Shown here: piece by piece, positions 58,243-64,000 of the stretch
How positions within the stretch are numbered: the first letter of the stretch is position 1
How the letters are laid out: the number at the start of each line of letters is the position of its first letter
Assembly (NCBI RefSeq): GCF_000277125.1
Contig: NC_016946.1
Span: 496,001 to 560,000 of the forward strand
DNA length: 64,000 nucleotides
Direction: 5' to 3'
Source: Mycobacterium intracellulare ATCC 13950
Lineage (GTDB): Bacteria; Actinomycetota; Actinomycetes; Mycobacteriales; Mycobacteriaceae
The notes under the pieces: model-generated
What the model was told of the DNA's origin: nothing
Databases searched by the model: none
Seen by the model: the letters and a program-made list of their open reading frames with translations, nothing else
Translations under genes and position numbers: made by a program

Positions 58243-59067
58243 ATGACGATCGACGTCTGGATGCAACACCCGACGCAGCGGTTCCTGCGCAGCGACATGC
58301 TGGCGTCCCTGCGCCGCTGGACGGGCGGGTCGACCCCCGACACCGAGATCCCGATCGAGGCGACGCTGGCGTCGATGGATGCCGCCGGCGTGCAACTGGG
58401 CATACTCAGCGCCTGGCGCGGCCCGAACGGCCAAGACCTCGTCTCCAACGACGAGGTGGCGCAATGGATTGCCGCGCACCCGGACCGGTTCGCCGGGCTC
58501 GCCACCGTCGACCTCGACCGCCCGATGGAAGCGGTCCGGGAGTTGAGACGGCGCGTCGCAGAAGGATTCGTCGGCCTGCGGGTGGTGCCGTGGCTGTGGA
58601 ACGCCCCGCCCACCGATCGCCGCTACTATCCGCTGTTCGCCCAGTGCGTCGAATCCGGCGTGCCGTTTTGCACCCAGGTCGGCCACACCGGCCCGCTGCG
58701 CCCCTCGGAGACCGGGCGGCCGATTCCCTACATCGACCAGGTCGCCCTCGACTTCCCGGAACTGGTGATCGTCTGCGGCCACGTCGGCTACCCGTGGACC
58801 GAGGAGATGGTCGCGGTGGCCCGCAAGCACGAAAACGTCTACATCGACACCTCGGCGTACACGATCGCGCGCCTGCCCGAAGAACTCATCAGGTTCATGA
58901 AAACCCGTACCGGACAACGGAAGGTGTTGTTCGGCACCAATTACCCGATGATCGGCCACGAGCACGCGTTGGCGGGGCTGGACGACCTCGAGCTGTCCGA
59001 CGAGGCCCGCCGAGACTTCTTGCGCGGCAACGCCGAACGACTGTTTCGACTGGAGGCAATCACGTGA
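58243..59067 (+). CDS. Amidohydrolase 2-family protein (Rv3510c-like)
   Basis: 274 residues, TIM-barrel amidohydrolase of the decarboxylase/hydrolase (ACMSD-like) type: DVWMQHPTQRFL at the N terminus, FCTQVGHTGPLRPS, FPELVIVCGHVGYPWTEEM and FGTNYPMIG. The usual N-terminal HxH is DVWMQH here, so the metal site is atypical. Substrate unknown. Coupled to the ilvX-like gene by a four-base GTGA overlap. Confidence 0.87.
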   Translation: MTIDVWMQHPTQRFLRSDMLASLRRWTGGSTPDTEIPIEATLASMDAAGVQLGILSAWRGPNGQDLVSNDEVAQWIAAHPDRFAGLATVDLDRPMEAVRELRRRVAEGFVGLRVVPWLWNAPPTDRRYYPLFAQCVESGVPFCTQVGHTGPLRPSETGRPIPYIDQVALDFPELVIVCGHVGYPWTEEMVAVARKHENVYIDTSAYTIARLPEELIRFMKTRTGQRKVLFGTNYPMIGHEHALAGLDDLELSDEARRDFLRGNAERLFRLEAIT

Positions 59068-60614
59068 ATGGCGCCCAGGCCCTGATCAACACCCTGGTCG
59101 ACGGCGGCGTCGACGTGTGTTTCGCCAACCCCGGCACGTCGGAGATGCACTTCGTCGCGGCCCTGGACAGTGTCCCGCGGATGCGCGGCGTGCTGGCCTT
59201 GTTCGAGGGGGTCGCCACCGGCGCGGCCGACGGTTATGCCCGCATCGCCGATCGCCCCGCGGCCGTGCTGCTGCACCTGGGCCCCGGATTGGGCAACGGC
59301 CTGGCCAATCTGCACAACGCGCGCCGCGCCCGGGTCCCGATGGTGGTGGTCGTCGGTGACCACGCCACCTATCACAAAAAGTACGACGCCCCACTGGAAT
59401 CCGACATCGACGCCCTCGCCGGCACCGTCTCGGGTTGGGTGCGCCGAACGGGCGACGCCTCCCAGGTCTCGGCCGACGCCGTCGAGGGCATCGCGGCCAG
59501 CCGGTGGGGTTCGCAGATCTCGACGCTGATCCTGCCCGCCGACGTGTCCTGGTCCGACGGCGCCCAGCTGTTCTCAAACCTGGACGCACAGCCGGCGGGC
59601 GCCGACCCGTTGCTGGCCCCGGAGGTGGCCGAGGTGCTCGGCTCCGGGGAACCGACGGTGATCATGGTCGGCGGCGACGCCACCCGCCACGCCGGCCTGG
59701 CCGCGGCCACCCGGATCGCCGCGGCCACCGGCGCGCGGGTGCTGTGCGAGACCTTCCCCAGCCGGCTGGAGCGCGGCGCCGGGATCCCCGCCATCGACCG
59801 GCTGGCGTACTTCGCCGAGGCCGCCACGGCCCAGCTGGACGGCGCCAAACATCTGGTGCTGGCCGGCGCCAAGTCGCCGGTGTCGTTCTTCGCCTACCCC
59901 GGCACGCCCAGCGACCTGGTGCCCGCCGGTTGCGAGGTGCACGTGCTCGCCGAAGACAGCGGCGCGGCGGATGCGTTGACCGCCTTGGCGGATCAGGTGG
60001 CGCCGGGAACGGTGGCGCCGGTGGCGGCCGCGTCGCGTCCCACGCTGCCGACCGGCGCACTGACGTCCGCGTCGGCGGCCGACGTGATCGGGGCGCTGCT
60101 GCCGGAACGGGCGATCGTGGTCGACGAGTCGAACACCTCCGGCCTGCTGCTCGCCCAGGCCACCGCCGGGGCGCCGGCGCACGACTGGCTGACCCTGACC
60201 GGCGGGGCGATCGGCTACGGCATTCCCGCGGCGGTCGGTGCGGCGATCGCCGCCCCGGATCGCCCGGTGCTGTGCCTGGAATCCGACGGCTCCGCCATGT
60301 ACACCATTGCGGGGTTGTGGACCCAGGCGCGGGAGAACCTCAACGTCACCACCGTGCTGTACAACAACCGGGCCTACGACATCCTGCGCATCGAGCTGCA
60401 ACGGGTCGGCGCCGGCTCGGCGCCCGGGCCCGAAGCACTGTCCTTGCTCGACTTAGCCGATCCCACAATGGATTTCGTCAAAATCAGCGAGGGCATGGGG
60501 GTGCCGGCCCGGCGCGTCACCACCGCTGAGGAGTTCGCCGACGCGCTGCGCGCCGCGTTCTTAGAAGCCGGACCGCACCTGATCGACGCCGTGGTGCCGT
60601 CAATAACGGGCTAG
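59064..60614 (+). CDS. ilvX: Thiamine-diphosphate enzyme, acetolactate-synthase-like (Rv3509c-like)
   Basis: 516 residues, three-domain ThDP enzyme. N-terminal NPGTSEMHFVAAL with the activating Glu, central ADVSWSDGAQL domain, and a C-terminal cofactor motif ESDGSAMYTIAGLWTQA...YNNRAYDIL. Annotated IlvX in M. tuberculosis, but a benzoylformate-decarboxylase-like or other lyase role is equally possible. GTG start overlaps the amidohydrolase stop; 3' end overlaps the convergent serine-hydrolase gene by 15 bases. Confidence 0.88.
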   Translation: MNGAQALINTLVDGGVDVCFANPGTSEMHFVAALDSVPRMRGVLALFEGVATGAADGYARIADRPAAVLLHLGPGLGNGLANLHNARRARVPMVVVVGDHATYHKKYDAPLESDIDALAGTVSGWVRRTGDASQVSADAVEGIAASRWGSQISTLILPADVSWSDGAQLFSNLDAQPAGADPLLAPEVAEVLGSGEPTVIMVGGDATRHAGLAAATRIAAATGARVLCETFPSRLERGAGIPAIDRLAYFAEAATAQLDGAKHLVLAGAKSPVSFFAYPGTPSDLVPAGCEVHVLAEDSGAADALTALADQVAPGTVAPVAAASRPTLPTGALTSASAADVIGALLPERAIVVDESNTSGLLLAQATAGAPAHDWLTLTGGAIGYGIPAAVGAAIAAPDRPVLCLESDGSAMYTIAGLWTQARENLNVTTVLYNNRAYDILRIELQRVGAGSAPGPEALSLLDLADPTMDFVKISEGMGVPARRVTTAEEFADALRAAFLEAGPHLIDAVVPSITG

Positions 60615-61313
60615 GGTCGGCAGCCGGCTCAGCAACCAGTCCGTCATCGTATTGACCACGTCGACGCCGGTCTCGAACGCGCCGTCGCGCGCGTCCGCCG
60701 CCAGTGCCACACCCCACTGCCCGGACGGCGTGGGGACGATCCCGAATTGCCGTACCAGGTACTCGCCGTGCACTCCGGGCCCCCAACCCCCTTTCGCGGC
60801 AATCCCTTTGGCGGCCAGCCCCCATCGGTCACCGCTGCTGAGTCGTTGCATCAGGTCGATCACCTCGGCGGCGTCGGGGATGGTCGGCAGCTCCGCGGCG
60901 AACCGCGCCTGGCGCTGCAGGCTCCACTGGGTTTGGCCGAAAGCGGTGAAACCACGGCGAAGTCGGCGCGATTCGACCACCGTCGCGGTGTCACCGCCCT
61001 CGGCCACCACCGCCTGAACCTGCCGTGCCGCGTCGGCCGGCTCGCCCAACTGCGACCACAACTGCTCGGATGCGCGATTGTCGGATTCGGTGATGGCCTT
61101 CACGGCAAAATCGCGGGCACCCAGCCAATCGTTGCGCAGCGCCGCCACCGCCAGGGGCACTTTGATCGTCGACCACGCCACACCCGACCACCAGCTCCCC
61201 AGCGAAAATGTCCGGTCCGGCCGGGCGATCGCGATGCCGACGTTCGCCGGCGCCGCGGCGGAAAGCTGTTCGAAGCTGGCTTCCAGCGCGAGCTCGAGAG
61301 GCCGAGCCGTCAT
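60600..61313 (-). CDS. Beta-lactamase-fold serine hydrolase
   Basis: 237 residues with the class A beta-lactamase/penicillin-binding triad of motifs in order: SxxK as Ser48-Thr-Ile-Lys51, SDN in ITESDNRASE (about residue 75), and KGG in AAKGGWGPG. No signal peptide is visible, which is unusual for a beta-lactamase, so it may be a cytoplasmic esterase/hydrolase or its start may lie upstream. Substrate unknown. Confidence 0.8.
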   Translation of the reverse strand: MTARPLELALEASFEQLSAAAPANVGIAIARPDRTFSLGSWWSGVAWSTIKVPLAVAALRNDWLGARDFAVKAITESDNRASEQLWSQLGEPADAARQVQAVVAEGGDTATVVESRRLRRGFTAFGQTQWSLQRQARFAAELPTIPDAAEVIDLMQRLSSGDRWGLAAKGIAAKGGWGPGVHGEYLVRQFGIVPTPSGQWGVALAADARDGAFETGVDVVNTMTDWLLSRLPTLARY

Positions 61314-61404
61314 GCGCCGGTTCCGCTATCGGCGCGAATGACCGCGGCGCCGGGACGGGGGACCGGCGCATCAACCATCGCGTCTCCTTGTCGTTGCGGC
61401 ATGT

Positions 61405-61623
61405 TCAGCGCGGCGGTAGCGGCGCGCCCTCCTCCGGCGGGGGAGGAGCTTCCCACGGTTCGGGGTCCGGCGTCGGCGGCGACCACACCAGCGGCGGGGG
61501 TGGCGGTGGCAGGGGAGGCGGCGGGGGCGGGTCCGCCGCGGCGACACCGGCACCCAGCCCGAGCGCGGCCCCAGCCAGCGACCCGACCAGGACCGAGCGG
61601 GCGATCATTTCGCGGATTTTCAT
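61405..61623 (-). CDS. Small secreted proline-rich protein
   Basis: 72 residues: a clear signal peptide (about 1-30, SVLVGSLAGAALGLGAGVAAA) followed by a mature tail that is about half proline. Similar short proline-rich exported proteins are common in mycobacteria, with no assigned function. No paired Cys or other motif. Confidence 0.68.
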   Translation of the reverse strand: MKIREMIARSVLVGSLAGAALGLGAGVAAADPPPPPPLPPPPPPLVWSPPTPDPEPWEAPPPPEEGAPLPPR

Positions 61624-61682
61624 CGAGCGCTGAGTTTACTGCCTGGACGCCCACATCCCGCGATAACGCCCGTCCCGGGGCC

Positions 61683-63194
61683 CTAGCGGTGGATCTTCCA
61701 GACCGGATCGCCGCAGTCGACGCCCTGAGCGGCCAGTTGCCGCTTGAGCACCTTGAAGGTCACCGTGCGCGGGAGTTCGGTGCTGACCCGTACGTACGAC
61801 GGCCATTGCTTGGGTCCCAAGTCCGGTTGCTCGGCCAAGAAGGCGCGGAACTTCTCGTCGTCGAACTCGGTGCCCGGCGCCATCACCACCGCGGCCATGA
61901 CTTGGTCGCCGACGATCGCGTCGGGCACCGGGTACACCGCGACCTCGGTCAGGTCGGGGTGGCGCAGCAACACCCGCTCAATCGGCGCGGCGCCGAGGTT
62001 TTCGCCGTCGACGCGCATCCAATCACCCAGCCGCCCAGCGAAATACGCATAACCGGCGTCGTCACGGTAGGCCAGATCGCCGCTGTGGTAGACCCCGCCG
62101 GCCATCCGCTCGGCCTCGGCGGCGTCGTCGTTGTAATAACCCTCGAAACGGCCCGGCCCGGCGACGTTCACCAGTTCGCCGACCACGCCCGGTGGGCATG
62201 ACGCGCCGGTGTCGGGATCGACGATGTCGATGCCCGGCGGGAGGGGGCCCAATGAACCCGGCGGTGTGTCCGGGGTGCGCGCGATGGCCACGCCGCCCTC
62301 GGTGGAACCGAACCCGTCCTGCACGACACACCCGAATCGGCGGGCGAAGCGCTCGATGTCATCGGGAACGCCCTCGTTGCCGTACACCGCGCGCAGCGGG
62401 TTGTCCGCATCGTCGGGCCGCTCGGGCGTGGCCAGTACATACGACAACGGCTTGCCGACGTAGTTCGCGTACGTGGCGCCGTAGCGGCGGACGTCGACAA
62501 TGAAGTTCGAGGCGGAGAACTTGCGCCGCAAGGCCATTGAGCCCGCACACGCCGCCGCCACCGCCCAGCCGACCAGCACCGCGTTGGAATGAAACAGCGG
62601 CATCGACACGTAGCAGACGTCGTCGGGGCCGAGGCCGAAGCGCTGCGACATCGTCACGCCCGCGATCGCGACCTTGCCGTGGCTGCACTTGACCGCCTTG
62701 GGCTCGCCGCTGGTACCCGACGTGAAGATCAACATGAACAGATCCGCCGGCGCGGCGTCCTGAAAAACGATCGGGGCGTCGCGGTGCGCGGCCAGTTCGT
62801 CGGCCCACGCGACGGAGTCGGCGTTCAGGTGCTCGATATCACCCAGCGTCTCAGACGATTTGGAGTCGGCGAGCACCAATTGGCAGTCGGCCCGGGCGAT
62901 GTCGCGCTGCAGCGCCTCGCCGCGGCGCACCGGGTTGAGCCCGACCGGCACGATCCCCGACATTCCCGCCGCGACCAGCATCGCCGAGAAGAAGGGCGTG
63001 TTCTCCAGCAGCACTCCGACGTGGGGTGGCCGGGTGGGGTCGAGCCGCTCACGCAGCGCCGCGGCGATCGCGGCACCCTGCTGCAGGTGATCGCGCCAGC
63101 TGGTGAACGAGTCCTCGAAGTAGATACCCCGGTCGTCGATCTCGGTCAGCGGCGCCAGCAGCTTGGTGACCGTCAGGTCGTCGGTGAGCTCCAT
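61683..63194 (-). CDS. fadD17: Acyl-CoA synthetase FadD17
   Basis: 503 residues, ANL family. P-loop FTSGTSGEPKAVK (about residues 158-170), DGFGSTEGGVAI, YHSGDLAYRDDAGYAYFAGRLGDWMRVDGENLG and a C-terminal TFKVLKRQLAAQG. Believed to activate a steroid side-chain acid. ATG 63194 (MELTDDLTVTKLL); the frame is open upstream but inside fadE27. Five bases after the fadE27 stop, in the fadE26-fadE27-fadD17 arrangement. Confidence 0.93.
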   Translation of the reverse strand: MELTDDLTVTKLLAPLTEIDDRGIYFEDSFTSWRDHLQQGAAIAAALRERLDPTRPPHVGVLLENTPFFSAMLVAAGMSGIVPVGLNPVRRGEALQRDIARADCQLVLADSKSSETLGDIEHLNADSVAWADELAAHRDAPIVFQDAAPADLFMLIFTSGTSGEPKAVKCSHGKVAIAGVTMSQRFGLGPDDVCYVSMPLFHSNAVLVGWAVAAACAGSMALRRKFSASNFIVDVRRYGATYANYVGKPLSYVLATPERPDDADNPLRAVYGNEGVPDDIERFARRFGCVVQDGFGSTEGGVAIARTPDTPPGSLGPLPPGIDIVDPDTGASCPPGVVGELVNVAGPGRFEGYYNDDAAEAERMAGGVYHSGDLAYRDDAGYAYFAGRLGDWMRVDGENLGAAPIERVLLRHPDLTEVAVYPVPDAIVGDQVMAAVVMAPGTEFDDEKFRAFLAEQPDLGPKQWPSYVRVSTELPRTVTFKVLKRQLAAQGVDCGDPVWKIHR

Positions 63195-63199
63195 TTCGC

Positions 63200-64000
63200 C
63201 TAGGCGGGCGTCTCCGCCAGCTCGCGCCCGATGCGGCGCAGCTGCCCGGTGGCACCGCCCAGCGCGAACTCGATCTCCTTGGCGGCCAGGAAGTATCGGT
63301 GCGCGGGGTGATCGGTGTCGACGCCGACGCCGCCGTGCACGTGCACGATGGTGTGCGCCACCCGGTGACCGGCGTCGGCGGCCCAAAACGCCGCGCTGGC
63401 GACGTCGATCTCCGCCGGAATGTCCTCGGAGACTCGCCAGGCCGCCTGGGTGAGCGTCAGCCGCAACCCCTTGACGTCGATGTAGCCGTCGGCCAGCCGC
63501 TGCGAGACCGCCTGGAAGCTGCCGATCGGCCGGTCGAACTGCTCACGTTCGCGCGCGTATTCGGCGGTCATCTGCAGGCCACGCTCGAGCACCCCGAGCT
63601 GGAAAGCGCTGCGGCCCAACGTGCCCAGCGTGCCGAGCCAGGTCGCCACCTCGGCGCCGCCGACCCTGCGGCCGCCGTCCACCTCGGTGCCGTCCAGTGC
63701 GAGGTGCCCGACGCTGCCCAGGCCGGTGGTCTGCAGGGCCGTCACCGTGACGCCGGGATCGTCGGCGGCAACCAGGAAAACCGCCGTGCCGGCATCCGTT
63801 TCGGCGGGGACCAGGAACGCGTCGGCCACCGGGCCGAAACCGACCTGGGTGCGCGTGCCGGTCAGCCGGTAACCGGCGCCGGCGCTTAGCGCCTGCACCG
63901 GGCCCTCGCCCATCTCGCCGTCGAGCGCGATGCTCAGGGTCTTCTCGCCGTTGACCGCCGGCACGCCCCAGTTCTGCTGCAGCTCTTCGGAGCCGAACCG
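63200..64000 (-). CDS. fadE27: Acyl-CoA dehydrogenase FadE27 (ChsE5), 5' end outside the window
   Basis: 267 C-terminal residues; the frame is open to the last base (RFGSEELQQNWG...). Short-type acyl-CoA dehydrogenase subunit with AREREQFDRPIGSFQAVSQRLADGY and IVHVHGGVGVDTDHPAHRYFLAAKE. Pairs with FadE26 as ChsE4-ChsE5 for the first dehydrogenation of the C27 steroid acyl-CoA. Confidence 0.92.
   Translation of the reverse strand, partial: RFGSEELQQNWGVPAVNGEKTLSIALDGEMGEGPVQALSAGAGYRLTGTRTQVGFGPVADAFLVPAETDAGTAVFLVAADDPGVTVTALQTTGLGSVGHLALDGTEVDGGRRVGGAEVATWLGTLGTLGRSAFQLGVLERGLQMTAEYAREREQFDRPIGSFQAVSQRLADGYIDVKGLRLTLTQAAWRVSEDIPAEIDVASAAFWAADAGHRVAHTIVHVHGGVGVDTDHPAHRYFLAAKEIEFALGGATGQLRRIGRELAETPA

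Noticed and set aside
57924..60614. 896-codon open frame on the plus strand
   Set aside because: Only its 3' part is real (the ilvX-like protein from 59064); the first half is an out-of-frame reading of the kinase and amidohydrolase genes.

Overview
The window is high-GC actinobacterial DNA. It carries almost the whole sterol-catabolic gene cluster of a mycobacterium, equivalent to M. tuberculosis Rv3573c down to Rv3505 and written in reverse order. Gene order, protein sequence, and the KstR and KstR2 operators all point to Mycobacterium. The PPE and PE_PGRS genes that interrupt this cluster in M. tuberculosis are absent, and several small accessory genes sit in their place. That fits a non-tuberculous slow grower such as the M. 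avium complex, but the species cannot be proved from this stretch.

Layout. 1-3570: end of fadE34, an inserted TetR/NAD(P)-binding pair, and a secreted Rv3572-like protein. 3612-9389: kshB divergent from the hsaA-hsaD-hsaC-hsaB-nat operon (ring A/B opening). 9401-15184: leftward fadD3-fadE31-fadE32-fadE33-aminotransferase. 15213-18989: fadE30-ipdF and kstR2-fadA6. 19015-20399: inserted SatD-type gene plus membrane partner. 20460-23974: leftward echA20-ipdA-ipdB-ipdC (ring C/D opening). 24073-27162: two SDRs, two Ddn-type F420 nitroreductases (one with a disrupted 5' end) and a small NTF2-like gene. 27170-34469: fadA5 divergent from the cyp125-fadE28-fadE29-chsH2-chsH1-ltp2 operon (last steps of side-chain removal). 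34495-35469: a repeat-flanked nuclease-like gene. 35527-40982: hsd4B and kstD divergent from hsaE-hsaG-hsaF. 41045-44499: haemophore-like gene and the Rv3531c-3530c-3529c-like operon. 44694-49624: Rv3527-like, kshA, gamma-carbonic-anhydrase-like, ketosteroid-isomerase-like, ltp3, ltp4. 49640-53868: Rv3521-like DUF35 protein, F420 oxidoreductase, acetoacetate-decarboxylase-like protein, cyp142. 53888-54868: a second repeat-flanked nuclease-like gene. 54879-57408: echA19 divergent from fadD19. 57439-64000: fructosamine-kinase-like, amidohydrolase, ilvX-like, beta-lactamase-fold, proline-rich secreted protein, fadD17 and the C-terminal part of fadE27.

Together the genes describe one pathway. CYP125/CYP142 oxidise C26 and FadD19/FadD17 activate the acid. 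FadE, EchA19, FadA5, ChsH1-ChsH2 and Ltp2 shorten the side chain. KstD, KshAB and HsaA-D open rings A and B, and HsaE-F-G process the C6 fragment. FadD3, FadE30-33, IpdF, EchA20, IpdAB, IpdC and FadA6 degrade rings C and D. Ten sites matching or nearly matching TNNAACNNGTTNNA (KstR) and three matching ANCAAGNNCTTGNT (KstR2) mark the two regulons.

The least explained parts are the SatD-like/membrane pair, the two nuclease-like genes bracketed by GAGCGTGAC palindromes that supply their stop codons, a pair of KstR boxes between two gene ends, and the broken ddn homologue. No rRNA, tRNA, CRISPR array or insertion sequence was recognised, and there is no gene-free stretch longer than 300 bases.
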